The notes under the pieces were generated by a model. It had not been told where the DNA came from and did no database searches. It saw only the letters and a program-made list of their open reading frames with translations. Of a DNA stretch of 64,000 nt, positions 24,877 to 31,692 are shown piece by piece. Each line of letters begins with the position of its first letter. Position 1 is the stretch's first letter. The position numbers and the translations under genes are program-made. Location: assembly GCF_017873955.1 (NCBI RefSeq), contig NZ_JAGGKS010000001.1:496001-560000 (forward strand), in the 5' to 3' direction. The DNA comes from Sedimentibacter acidaminivorans. Its GTDB lineage: Bacteria > Bacillota > Clostridia > Tissierellales > Sedimentibacteraceae.

Positions 24877-25435
24877 TTTTTGACCCCTCCAATACATAAA
24901 CTTTAGCTTGTACAACACCCGCATCTAGCGCAGAAGAGTGACTGTCCATGTAAACATCTAACCTATTACCTTTGATAGCTCCACCTTTGTCCTCTACTGT
25001 CCTAAATCCAATACCTTCTATAAATATTTCTGTTCCAGGCGGTAACACTTCCCAATCTGCTGCTACTGTTTGTCCCTCTTTTGCTAATGTTCCACTTGCA
25101 GTAATTCCGTCTGTCTTGCCGCAACATTTCACGCATGGACAGTAATATGTAATTGTAAATTCGCCGATGTATGTTTCTTTTGGATCTTTCCTCACTTCAT
25201 TTTCCAATTTTTCAATATACTCTTTTTCTAACTTGTCCCAAAATTTGTAGGATTCAATTTCACTATTTAGGTAATAAATCTTATGGTTTAAAACGCTGTT
25301 TTCTTTAGCAAATACATTTCTTTCTGATTCTAGCTCTGACATTTGAGCCTGTCCCTCTAGTCCGTAGACCAGGTGCATTAACATGCTTGCCGTTAATAGT
25401 ATTATTAGAGTAAATCTTTGTTTTTTTAGATTCAA
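24869..25435 (-). CDS. 3D-domain protein with N-terminal membrane anchor
   Basis: The 188-residue protein has an N-terminal hydrophobic segment (residues 8-25, LTASMLMHLVYGL), a short coiled coil, and a C-terminal 3D domain. The domain starts EFTITYYCPCVKCCGKTDG and carries the three conserved Asp in AADWEVLPPG, VEDKGGAI and LDVYMDSH. 3D domains are found in cell-wall hydrolases such as lytic transglycosylase-like proteins. The start is a TTG after GGGAGGT. Its place among early genes is common in clostridial prophages; its role there is unknown. Confidence 0.85.
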   Translation of the reverse strand: MNLKKQRFTLIILLTASMLMHLVYGLEGQAQMSELESERNVFAKENSVLNHKIYYLNSEIESYKFWDKLEKEYIEKLENEVRKDPKETYIGEFTITYYCPCVKCCGKTDGITASGTLAKEGQTVAADWEVLPPGTEIFIEGIGFRTVEDKGGAIKGNRLDVYMDSHSSALDAGVVQAKVYVLEGSKNE

Positions 25436-25633
25436 TTAATCTACCTCCCTTAGCTCAATTTCTTCTTTCCCAAGTTCAATAAATTTTGAAATTACTGCAT
25501 TTTTGCTCAATCCTGTCTTGTTAGATAACTCATCAATTAAGTTATAATCGTCTTCATAAACTCTAACGACCTTTGTTCCACGCTTTGCTATTTCTTTTTC
25601 TTTTCTAACATAAAATATTAATTTGCCTGCCAT
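25436..25633 (-). CDS. Small ribbon-helix-helix-like protein
   Basis: The 65-residue protein has KVVRVYEDDYNLIDELSNKTGLSKNAVISKFIELG, close to the ribbon-helix-helix DNA-binding pattern (strand, helix, turn, helix). It starts after GGAGGAAAGACCT. It may regulate the early genes or the divergent plus-strand gene 73 bp away. Its targets are unknown. Confidence 0.65.
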   Translation of the reverse strand: MAGKLIFYVRKEKEIAKRGTKVVRVYEDDYNLIDELSNKTGLSKNAVISKFIELGKEEIELREVD

Positions 25634-25654
25634 AGGTCTTTCCTCCTGTTTGTT

Positions 25655-25683
25655 TTTACATATTTTGGTTTTTGTGCTATAAT
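25655..25683 (+). promoter_or_regulatory. Strong plus-strand promoter inside the leftward early operon
   Basis: TTTACA at 25655-25660, 17 bp spacing, and TATAAT at 25678-25683 preceded by TG at -15 (extended -10, TGCTATAAT). It faces right, against the surrounding genes, and leads straight into the small gene at 25706. Confidence 0.8.
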
Positions 25684-25705
25684 CGACCTCAAGGGAGGTG
25701 ATTAT

Positions 25706-25915
25706 ATGACTAATGATGTTACTAAGAAATTTTGCCCTTTAATTAAAGAAAGCTGCCGAACTGATTGCATGTATTTAACTATGATAACGAAAGAGAACTT
25801 CGAATGCGCTCTTATTTATCATATCAAAGACATTGGACTTGCTGTTGGCGGTATAGACTCTCATTTAAAAGAACTATTAGATCCTGCCTACATAGAGTTT
25901 CTTAAGGGCGAATAA
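25706..25915 (+). CDS. Small Cys-containing protein on its own promoter (moron-like)
   Basis: A 69-residue protein starts after AAGGGAGGTGATTAT, a near-ideal ribosome binding site, behind a near-consensus promoter. The N-terminus has four Cys over 29 residues (FCPLIKESCRTDC and later FECALIY), suggesting a metal or iron-sulfur site. It is the only plus-strand gene among about thirty leftward early genes, and its 3' end overlaps that of a leftward gene by 14 bp. An independently expressed gene of this kind is what one expects of a lysogenic-conversion moron. Function unknown. Confidence 0.75.
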   Translation: MTNDVTKKFCPLIKESCRTDCMYLTMITKENFECALIYHIKDIGLAVGGIDSHLKELLDPAYIEFLKGE

Positions 25916-26051
25916 TAACTTCATTTGTTATCTTAAACTTGACTACTCTAAGTATTGTCTCTACTTCTGAGTAGCTTGTTTTTGAATTTAATAGAAGTTC
26001 CACGATTTTATCTGCTGTACTTTCAGCTATTTCTATTCTTTCATCTTCCAT
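25902..26051 (-). CDS. Small phage protein, function unknown
   Basis: The ATG at 26049-26051 is chosen because AAGGTG lies upstream; the longer frame to 26096 has no ribosome binding site. The product is 49 residues (MEDERIEIAESTADKIVELL), mainly one amphipathic helix then a short strand. No family recognised. Confidence 0.55.
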   Translation of the reverse strand: MEDERIEIAESTADKIVELLLNSKTSYSEVETILRVVKFKITNEVIIRP

Positions 26052-26138
26052 TGTTTTCACCTTCTTTCTTAGTTCTATTTTTAATTTTTGTTGCATATCA
26101 TGTAGGTTAAGGGTTTGTCCTAATTAAAGTGTTTTTAA

Positions 26139-26156
26139 AAAGTGCAATTGCACTTT
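26139..26156 (-). terminator. Perfect 18-bp palindrome, possible attenuator in the early operon
   Basis: AAAGTGCAATTGCACTTT is fully self-complementary. Read leftward it forms a 7-bp stem with an AATT loop followed by more T residues, so it may stop part of early transcription. It could instead be an operator. It lies in the 125-bp gap between two small early genes. Confidence 0.45.
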
Positions 26157-26176
26157 ATTTGGCGTTTGTATTAAAT

Positions 26177-26350
26177 TTAATGTAAAACAATATTGTCTTT
26201 ACTAACATAAGTAACTGTAGCTTCATCGCCATTTCCGTCCTTGATTTTTACATTACAGCGATCAATTAATGTAACTTCTAATGTTTCTCTGTGAAAGTTT
26301 TCGTCAATCCACTTAAAAATATAAAACTGCTCTATTGTGTTTGCTTTCAT
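26177..26350 (-). CDS. Small early phage protein, function unknown
   Basis: The ATG at 26348-26350 has AAGGTGG just upstream, so it is chosen over a TTG inside that site. The 57-residue product starts MKANTIEQFYIFKWIDENF and ends in beta strands (NVKIKDGNGDEATVTYVS). No known domain. Confidence 0.62.
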   Translation of the reverse strand: MKANTIEQFYIFKWIDENFHRETLEVTLIDRCNVKIKDGNGDEATVTYVSKDNIVLH

Positions 26351-26364
26351 TTTTAAACCACCTT

Positions 26365-26550
26365 TCAAAAATACTTTTTAAAAAATTCATCTGTCTTATT
26401 TAGATCCACTCTATACGCTCTTTTACTAACTCTTTGACATGGAAAATTTTTGTGGTGTATTAATGTATAAGCTAGTGTTTTACTTAAGTCGTAGTGTTCT
26501 ATAAAACTCATTACGGTTACCCAGTTTTCCTGTGATTTTTCTTTTGCCAT
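26365..26550 (-). CDS. Excisionase-like small helix-turn-helix protein
   Basis: The ATG at 26548-26550 follows GGGTG. The 61-residue product has WVTVMSFIEHYDLSKTLAYTLI followed by FPCQRVSKRAYRVDLNKTDEFF, the MerR-like helix-turn-helix and wing pattern seen in excisionases and small phage DNA-binding proteins. It is the second gene leftward from the switch. It may assist excision or act as an early regulator. Confidence 0.6.
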   Translation of the reverse strand: MAKEKSQENWVTVMSFIEHYDLSKTLAYTLIHHKNFPCQRVSKRAYRVDLNKTDEFFKKYF

Positions 26551-26583
26551 GTATTTCACCCACTTTCTTTTGATTTTTACGTA

Positions 26584-26748
26584 CTAAGCTGTTTCTTTTT
26601 CTGTTGTATTTTCTTTCTCGCTTGTCAACAACATTTGCATTGCTAAATAAAATCCTTGGAACTTAAGTTTTTGTTCATCTGTCATGTCTTTAAAGTCTAT
26701 GTAAATTTCAGATGTATCTATTAATGCTCTTTCTTTTATGTCTGCCAT
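26584..26748 (-). CDS. First leftward early gene, 54-aa protein of unknown function
   Basis: A 54-codon frame runs from the ATG at 26746-26748 (AGGTG upstream) to TAG at 26584-26586. The product starts MADIKERALIDTSEIYIDFK and has the helical segment KLKFQGFYLAMQML. It is the first gene behind the leftward promoter of the switch, the place of cro in lambda-like phages, but no helix-turn-helix is evident. Similar short proteins are common in clostridial prophages. Confidence 0.72.
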   Translation of the reverse strand: MADIKERALIDTSEIYIDFKDMTDEQKLKFQGFYLAMQMLLTSEKENTTEKETA

Positions 26749-26766
26749 GTTTTTTCACCTCTTTTC

Positions 26767-26846
26767 TTGACTTATTCACATTATATTATGAATAAGTCAT
26801 ATTGTCAATATTTTTTCTTGACTTATTCAAGTTTTTTTTATATAAT
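26767..26846. promoter_or_regulatory. Lysis-lysogeny switch: divergent promoters and three operators
   Basis: The motif TTGACTTATTCA occurs at 26767-26778 and 26818-26829, with an inverted copy differing in one base at 26789-26800. The rightward repressor promoter is TTGACT (26818-26823), 17 bp, TATAAT (26841-26846), so its -35 lies inside an operator. The leftward early promoter is TTGACA (26803-26808), 17 bp, TATAAT (26780-26785), with one operator in its spacer and another just past the -10. Repressor binding would block leftward transcription and tune its own. Confidence 0.82.
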
Positions 26847-26866
26847 AATTTCGAGGTGAAAAACGT

Positions 26867-27241
26867 ATGGCTTTTAGAGACCAGATTAAAAAAATAATGG
26901 AAGTTAGAAATTTAAAACAAGTTGAATTTGCGACTCTTATTAAAGTAGATCAATCGTATATTTCTAAAATTCTATCTAAAAAGCAAGATTTTGTTCCAAG
27001 TGATAGACTGATAGATGATATATGTACAACTTTTAAAGTAAGAGAAGAGTGGTTGCGTACTGGAGAGGGTGAAATGGTTGCTGATCTAGGAGATAAACGT
27101 TCAGAGTTGATTAGTAATTTGTTAGGAACTAAAGATGAATTTTTAATAAATATGTTTAGTGGCATTGCTAGAATGACAGTTGAAGAAAGAGAAATATTAA
27201 AAAAAGCAGCTAAAATCATAAAAGAAAGCAATATCTTTTAA
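26867..27241 (+). CDS. Phage repressor, XRE family (CI-like)
   Basis: The 124-residue protein has an N-terminal helix-turn-helix (VEFATLIKVDQSYISKILSKK) and a short C-terminal helical region (MTVEEREILKKAAKIIKES) likely used for oligomerisation. It starts after GAGGTG behind a promoter overlapping the operators. There is no LexA/CI-type peptidase domain, so it should not self-cleave during SOS. Induction must therefore act through another factor; the leftward gene at 27238-27381 is a candidate. Its 3' end is part of a palindrome shared with that gene. Confidence 0.85.
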   Translation: MAFRDQIKKIMEVRNLKQVEFATLIKVDQSYISKILSKKQDFVPSDRLIDDICTTFKVREEWLRTGEGEMVADLGDKRSELISNLLGTKDEFLINMFSGIARMTVEEREILKKAAKIIKESNIF

Positions 27242-27257
27242 CGGATATTGCTTTCTT
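27222..27257. terminator. Palindrome over the convergent ends of repressor and 47-aa gene
   Basis: AAGAAAGCAATATC (27222-27235) and its exact complement (27244-27257) flank an 8-base loop holding both stop codons. Neither strand has a long U tract, so it may be a weak bidirectional terminator. Because coding sequence forms the stem, both proteins end with the same Glu-Ser-Asn-Ile residues. Confidence 0.6.
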
Positions 27258-27381
27258 CATATTTTAGTACGTATAATTTAAGTGAAGATTTTAAGATTTT
27301 AATAGTTTCTCGTTCTTGAATGGCTTCAATCATATCATGAAGTTCTTTCTTTTCTTTTTCAAAACTTTCCGTATCCCCCAT
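27238..27381 (-). CDS. 47-aa protein from an SOS-box promoter, candidate antirepressor
   Basis: An open frame runs from the ATG at 27379-27381 (AGGTGACGGC upstream) to TAA at 27238-27240. The product starts MGDTESFEKEKKELHDMIEA and is a charged helix followed by a hydrophobic helix (LKSSLKLYVLKYE). It converges on the repressor and overlaps its last bases. It has its own consensus leftward promoter with a LexA-type box. In phages with non-cleavable repressors, LexA-controlled small antirepressors trigger induction. Sequence family not recognised; role inferred from context. Confidence 0.7.
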   Translation of the reverse strand: MGDTESFEKEKKELHDMIEAIQERETIKILKSSLKLYVLKYEESNIR

Positions 27382-27406
27382 GCCGTCACCTCATTATGTA
27401 TTATTA

Positions 27407-27458
27407 GAACGTTCGTTCGATTTATTTACATTATATACCTATTAAATAACTTTGTCAA
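27407..27458 (-). promoter_or_regulatory. Consensus leftward promoter with SOS (LexA) box
   Basis: On the minus strand TTGACA (27453-27458), 17 bp, TATAAT (27430-27435) is a perfect sigma-A promoter. GAACGAACGTTC at 27407-27418 lies over the expected start region and fits the Firmicute LexA core GAAC-N4-GTTC exactly; with its flanks it matches the Bacillus consensus CGAACRNRYGTTYG at all but the last base. LexA would repress it until DNA damage. The rest of 27382-27613 holds no other gene that could be supported. Confidence 0.75.
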
Positions 27459-27554
27459 TAATATTAAATATTTTGTCGAAACGTGTTCATGTATCTATTG
27501 TAATACTCTACATGATTAATGTCAATCTTAAATAAAATCTTGAAGTATATTTAG

Positions 27555-27583
27555 TTGTATATATAAATTATATATATTATACT
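27555..27583 (+). promoter_or_regulatory. Promoter of second regulator and probably integrase
   Basis: TTGTAT (27555-27560), 17 bp, TATACT (27578-27583), about 30 bp ahead of the gene at 27614, in a very A/T-rich stretch with short palindromic runs. Confidence 0.5.
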
Positions 27584-27613
27584 TTAAGGTGTAATGATAT
27601 AGGGGCGTGTGAC

Positions 27614-27925
27614 ATGGATAATATATTTGGTGATAGATTGAAAAAGTTAAGAGCAGACAAACGATTACTACAGAAACAAGTTGCACAAGACTTAAATATT
27701 ACTGTACAGAGATATTCTAGTTATGAAAATAATTCTAGACTGCCAGAGATAAAAATGCTTGTAAAAATTGCTAAATATTACAATGTGTCCCTTGACTATT
27801 TACTAGGACTTGAAAACAGAACATATCTAGACAAATTGAGTTTACAAGATCAAATTAAAGAATTAAAAAATGAGTTTAACAATCGAATGAATAAACTTGA
27901 AGAATATATTAATGATACTAAGTAG
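27614..27925 (+). CDS. Second XRE-family regulator
   Basis: The 103-residue protein has a classical helix-turn-helix (LQKQVAQDLNITVQRYSSYENNSRLPEIKMLVKIAKYYNVSLDYLLG) and a C-terminal coiled coil (LQDQIKELKNEFNNRMNKLEEYI) for dimerisation. It lies between the repressor and the integrase and ends at a terminator. It may control integrase expression or be a second immunity regulator. No operator pair was identified for it. Confidence 0.8.
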   Translation: MDNIFGDRLKKLRADKRLLQKQVAQDLNITVQRYSSYENNSRLPEIKMLVKIAKYYNVSLDYLLGLENRTYLDKLSLQDQIKELKNEFNNRMNKLEEYINDTK

Positions 27926-27946
27926 TCAATAGGCTGCTTTTTTTAT
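27921..27946 (+). terminator. Terminator after second regulator
   Basis: AGTAGTC and GGCTGCT pair (two G-U pairs) around AATA and are followed by TTTTTT. The stem begins at the stop codon of the XRE gene. Confidence 0.72.
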
Positions 27947-27984
27947 TGCATAAAACGAATCAATGGTCTATAATATAAAAAAAA

Positions 27985-28079
27985 CCACGCTACTGTTTTA
28001 TAAGGAACAAGTTGCGTGGAAAAATCTAAAGGATTTTAATTTATGTACAAATAGATTATATCAAATCTTCCTTTAGATT
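27985..28079. repeat. Two hairpins upstream of the integrase gene
   Basis: CCACGC (27985-27990) pairs with GCGTGG (28014-28019), with further pairing inside. Next, AATCTAAAGGA (28023-28033) has an exact inverted copy at 28069-28079. They lie between the terminator and the integrase ribosome binding site and could be a leader RNA structure or recombination-protein sites. Confidence 0.5.
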
Positions 28080-28115
28080 GCAATAAAACTTTGTAATAGA
28101 AAGGATGTTTTTATT

Positions 28116-29162
28116 ATGGCTAAACAAAAGAAAAGATCAGATGGTAGGTATTGCAAAAACGTAACTATTGGCAGAAACACAAATGGGACTTTAAAAAGAA
28201 AGATGATCTACGCAAATACACAAAAGGAACTGGATCTCAAAGTAGCAGAATTAACTTTGCAAGTGGATAAAGGTGTTATTATTGATGACAAAGGAATGAC
28301 AGTTTACAAATGGTCCATAGATTGGTTAAAGGTATACAAAGGCGACCTTGACGATAATACACAGCATAACTATCAATGTACTATTAATAAGTATATTCAA
28401 CCTAATTTTGAGCATATAAAACTAAAAGAACTGAAGCAAGCTCAGGTTAAAGCTGTTCTTAATCAAATCAAGTATGTTACTGCATCGAAAATGTTTTTAT
28501 CGACTATGATTCAAATGCTAGACAAGGCGGTTGAAAATGACTATGTGTCTAAAAATGTTGCAATAGGATTAACTTCAAAAAAATATTATAAAAAATCAAA
28601 AGAACCTTTAACAAACGAACAAATTAATATTATTAAAAACACTCCTCATGAAATTCAAAAATTATGCTTAATGCTTATTTATAGTGGATTGCGTATTGAC
28701 GAGTTGATAAATCTGACATGGTCCAATGTTGATATGAAGAAAAAATATTTGAGCGTAATTGAAGACGATGAAAAGAATGTTAAGACTGAAGCTGGTATTA
28801 GAAATATCCCAATAGTTCAACCGCTATTAGATATTTTGAAAGAATTAGATACTAAAAATATTAAAACAATAGATTCCTCAAAAGACTATATTTTTAAATA
28901 TAAAAGCACGAAATATACAATGAGAAGATTAAGTTATTTAAGGTATAAATATTGTGATATATGTGATTTTGATTTTACTTACCACCAATGCCGACACACT
29001 TATGCGAGTATGCTTTATTATGCCGGTGTAAGAGTTAAAGAAGCACAAGAATGGTTAGGTCATGCCAGTTCTAGTATGACGATGGACATATATACGCACT
29101 TGCAAGAAAAAGACAAACTAACTTCTGCAAATAAAATTGACGAATATTTAAAAACAATATGA
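28116..29162 (+). CDS. Phage integrase (tyrosine recombinase)
   Basis: The 348-residue protein has an arm-binding N-terminus (KRSDGRYCKNVTIGRN), a SAM-like core-binding domain, and the catalytic residues in order: Arg in YSGLRIDELINLTW, His and Arg in HQCRHTYASMLYYAGV, His in LGHASSSMTMD and Tyr in IYTHLQ. It integrates and excises the prophage. It reads toward the right prophage end, so the attachment site should lie just downstream. Ribosome binding site AAAGGATG. Confidence 0.95.
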   Translation: MAKQKKRSDGRYCKNVTIGRNTNGTLKRKMIYANTQKELDLKVAELTLQVDKGVIIDDKGMTVYKWSIDWLKVYKGDLDDNTQHNYQCTINKYIQPNFEHIKLKELKQAQVKAVLNQIKYVTASKMFLSTMIQMLDKAVENDYVSKNVAIGLTSKKYYKKSKEPLTNEQINIIKNTPHEIQKLCLMLIYSGLRIDELINLTWSNVDMKKKYLSVIEDDEKNVKTEAGIRNIPIVQPLLDILKELDTKNIKTIDSSKDYIFKYKSTKYTMRRLSYLRYKYCDICDFDFTYHQCRHTYASMLYYAGVRVKEAQEWLGHASSSMTMDIYTHLQEKDKLTSANKIDEYLKTI

Positions 29163-29268
29163 CAACAATTTGACAACACTATATAAATATTTAAAGAACT
29201 AATGGAAATTAAAGAACTACTATTTTCAGCGCTCCCAAGTGATATTGTTTAAATTCAAATGTAATAAA
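29160..29268. other. Probable right attachment region with integrase arm-type repeats
   Basis: TGACAACA occurs at 29160-29167 (overlapping the integrase stop) and 29171-29178, an 11-bp direct repeat of a kind often found beside Firmicute integrases. The core cannot be fixed because the left attachment site is outside the window. No tRNA gene lies here, so integration is intergenic, just past the 3' end of the diguanylate cyclase gene. Confidence 0.5.
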
Positions 29269-29310
29269 AAGCATAAAAAAACTTTATGTAAAGTTTATAC
29301 TTCTATGCTT
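29269..29310. terminator. Nested hairpin between integrase and diguanylate cyclase genes
   Basis: AAACTTTA and TAAAGTTT (29279-29296) form an inner stem, and AAGCATA (29269-29275) with TATGCTT (29304-29310) an outer one. Read leftward it is followed by a T-rich stretch, so it probably ends the cyclase transcript. Confidence 0.55.
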
Positions 29311-29332
29311 TCCTAAATATATTATTATTAAA

Positions 29333-31438
29333 TCAGTTTTTAGTATGCTTAGATTTTAATTTACTAACCACTTTATTTTTTGAACCCTTTTTAGCATTAT
29401 ATAAATATTTGTCAGCCATTTTCACCCCATCAATAAAGGACATATCATTCTTACCAAATTCATATACACCTAAGCTAAGTGTTATATTTACTGTTACTTC
29501 ATCATCTATTACATAACTATTATTACATATAGTGTTCCTTATTCTTTCCGCAACCTCTATAGCTTCTTTCTGATCTGCTCCTGGGCATATTAACAAAAAT
29601 TCGTCACCACCATATCTACCGATATAATCTGTAGTTCTTATACATTGTGATATTGAGCTTGTAACTTTATTTAGAGCTCTATCTCCATAGACATGTCCAT
29701 AAGAATCATTTATTGATTTAAAATTGTCAATATCTATCATTATTACACAAAAACTATTATGCTTATTCCTATGCTTCTCATAAATAATTTCTCCAAGTCT
29801 AATAATCTCAAACCTCGTCAAGAAACCAGTCATGTTATCATAAGTTGCTATATCCTCTATTTTTTTATAAGACATAGCATTATCAATAGCTATTGCTGAA
29901 TAATTAGCTATTATTTTTAGTGTGTTTAGGTCGTTTGTATCATATGTGTTCTCCATATAACTTTGTGCTGTCATGACACCGACAACCCTTCCCTTTATAA
30001 TAAGTGTAGTATAAATTCTTGATTTTTCAAATTTGCTATCATTATGATTAACATAATCTGAACTTACATACTTACTATATTCTTGTTCTACATCGCCAAT
30101 TATAATATCTGCTTTATTTTTTAAACAATATGCACCAAAGGATGATTCATCATTAATGTTAAATGGTATAGTCTCTATCAAATCTGAATTTCCCCTTACA
30201 AAATTAAATGCTACCTCTTCCATTGTAGTATCGTATACAGCAATACCAAAAATATCAGTTTTTATTAGTTTATATATTTCTTTATTTATAATATTTATAA
30301 TTGAATTCAAATCTAGATTTGAAATAATTTTTTGACCTATAGAAGATAAAAGTTCAGTCTTATCATATAGAAGCTTGTATAAATTTGCTTCTCTTTTAGT
30401 ATGATTTATATTCATTTTTGCCATTAACTGATTTTGTTCATAATCATATATTTGATCATCTATTGAAATATATTCTTCAAGATATCTAAGGGATTTTTTA
30501 TGATTTCCTAGTTCTTTATACATTTCATATAATAGATGAAATGTATCTTTTAATATTATTATAAACTTAGAAGATTTTGCAATATCTGCTACTTCTTTAA
30601 GTACGTTTATAGCCTCATGCTGCCTTTTTATCAAATAACTAAGCTTTGCCCACTCTATTAAAGCACAGCATTTTTCGTAAGTGTAACCTTGCAAATTTGA
30701 AAAATCATAACTTTTTACAAATTCTTTTTTCGCCATTTCATATTCATTTATCTTAACATATGCCATACCTTTCAATTTAAATGCATCACTAGTATCAACA
30801 GTTAATTCATCATCCATTTTAGACACCTCGTCCAAATAAACAAGTGCAATTGCTGGATTACCTATGTTAATTTCTATTTCAGCTAAACATAGTTTACATG
30901 CTACAATCTGACGTTTGGTTAATTCATGGTTTAGCATTTTTATGCTATTTAAAATTTCTTTAGATTTATAATAATCTTTCATTTGTATATAATTTATTCC
31001 TATATTTATAAGTAGTATTACAAGCTCTTCTTTTTCCCCTATTTCTTCAGCCAAGTAAATCCCTTTTAAGCCCCATTCATTTGCCAACATAAACTGTCCA
31101 ATTTGACAATAAATATTTGTCAAACCATTGCAAGAATAAATTACACCTTTTTTACATTCATGAGTATCAAAAACATCATGTGATAATAAAAAATTTTCTA
31201 TTGCTTCATCGTATTTGGATAAGTCAAAGAAATACCATCCAAGATAATAGTATGACCAACCCTTGGAAATATTGAGATTATTTGCCTTAGCAAATTCAAG
31301 AACATTATCAAAAACTTCTTTAAATGCTTCAGGTGCTGTTCTTACACTCTCTTTTGCTAAATTTATAAAAAATGCAAAATTTTCTTCGCATTCGATAAGT
31401 TTGTTTAATTCATTTTCATATTTAAATTTAGAATTCAT
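29333..31438 (-). CDS. TPR-GAF-GGDEF diguanylate cyclase
   Basis: The 701-residue protein has about 350 residues of tetratricopeptide-like helical repeats (KGWSYYYLGWYFFDLSKYDEA), a GAF domain (about 370-520, SSIGQKIISNLDLNSIINII), and a GGDEF domain (about 540-695) with YGGDEFLLICPG. An RTTD inhibitory-site motif lies five residues before GGDEF, so c-di-GMP feedback is likely. No membrane segment is seen, so it is cytoplasmic. TPR and GAF probably sense a partner and a small ligand. Minus-strand TATAAT at 31474-31479 is a possible -10. Confidence 0.92.
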   Translation of the reverse strand: MNSKFKYENELNKLIECEENFAFFINLAKESVRTAPEAFKEVFDNVLEFAKANNLNISKGWSYYYLGWYFFDLSKYDEAIENFLLSHDVFDTHECKKGVIYSCNGLTNIYCQIGQFMLANEWGLKGIYLAEEIGEKEELVILLINIGINYIQMKDYYKSKEILNSIKMLNHELTKRQIVACKLCLAEIEINIGNPAIALVYLDEVSKMDDELTVDTSDAFKLKGMAYVKINEYEMAKKEFVKSYDFSNLQGYTYEKCCALIEWAKLSYLIKRQHEAINVLKEVADIAKSSKFIIILKDTFHLLYEMYKELGNHKKSLRYLEEYISIDDQIYDYEQNQLMAKMNINHTKREANLYKLLYDKTELLSSIGQKIISNLDLNSIINIINKEIYKLIKTDIFGIAVYDTTMEEVAFNFVRGNSDLIETIPFNINDESSFGAYCLKNKADIIIGDVEQEYSKYVSSDYVNHNDSKFEKSRIYTTLIIKGRVVGVMTAQSYMENTYDTNDLNTLKIIANYSAIAIDNAMSYKKIEDIATYDNMTGFLTRFEIIRLGEIIYEKHRNKHNSFCVIMIDIDNFKSINDSYGHVYGDRALNKVTSSISQCIRTTDYIGRYGGDEFLLICPGADQKEAIEVAERIRNTICNNSYVIDDEVTVNITLSLGVYEFGKNDMSFIDGVKMADKYLYNAKKGSKNKVVSKLKSKHTKN

Positions 31439-31645
31439 AATACTCTCCCATTACCCCCTGATAACATAAGATAATTATATGTCGGTATAATTATTTTGTA
31501 TATTTGAACAAATTTAAGCTATAAAATATTTTAATGTTAATTACTTAATAGTACATCGAAAACGTTAACTTGTCAATATTTCTTTAAACTAATTTCAGTT
31601 CTTTAAGATATTTAATTAAAAGTTTTAGTAAAATTTGTATAATCG

Positions 31646-31654
31646 TGCTATAAT
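31646..31654 (+). promoter_or_regulatory. Extended -10 promoter of the DEAD-box gene
   Basis: TGCTATAAT lies 39 bp ahead of the chosen ATG. The -35 region is weak, as usual for extended -10 promoters. Confidence 0.55.
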
Positions 31655-31692
31655 ACTATATATAAACTATTTAAATAATGAAAGGTAAAAAA

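Larger units (their letters stand above)
1..29332. mobile_element. Prophage, right-hand part (temperate phage with contractile tail)
   Basis: A continuous phage genome occupies the left of the window. Tail, head, packaging, replication, recombination and early genes are transcribed leftwards; repressor, second regulator and integrase read rightwards. The left edge of the window cuts the tail tape measure gene, so remaining tail, baseplate, lysis genes and one attachment site are outside. The right boundary is placed between the integrase stop (29162) and the 3' end of the host diguanylate cyclase gene (29333). The head module is lambda-like (gpA, gpW, portal, ClpP-type protease, gpD, gpE), while sheath and tube make it a myophage. 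All structural reading frames seen are intact, so it may be functional. Confidence 0.95.

Noticed and set aside
27316-27519. Plus-strand 67-codon frame in the immunity region
   Set aside because: No ribosome binding site; it lies opposite the supported 47-codon leftward gene and its promoter.
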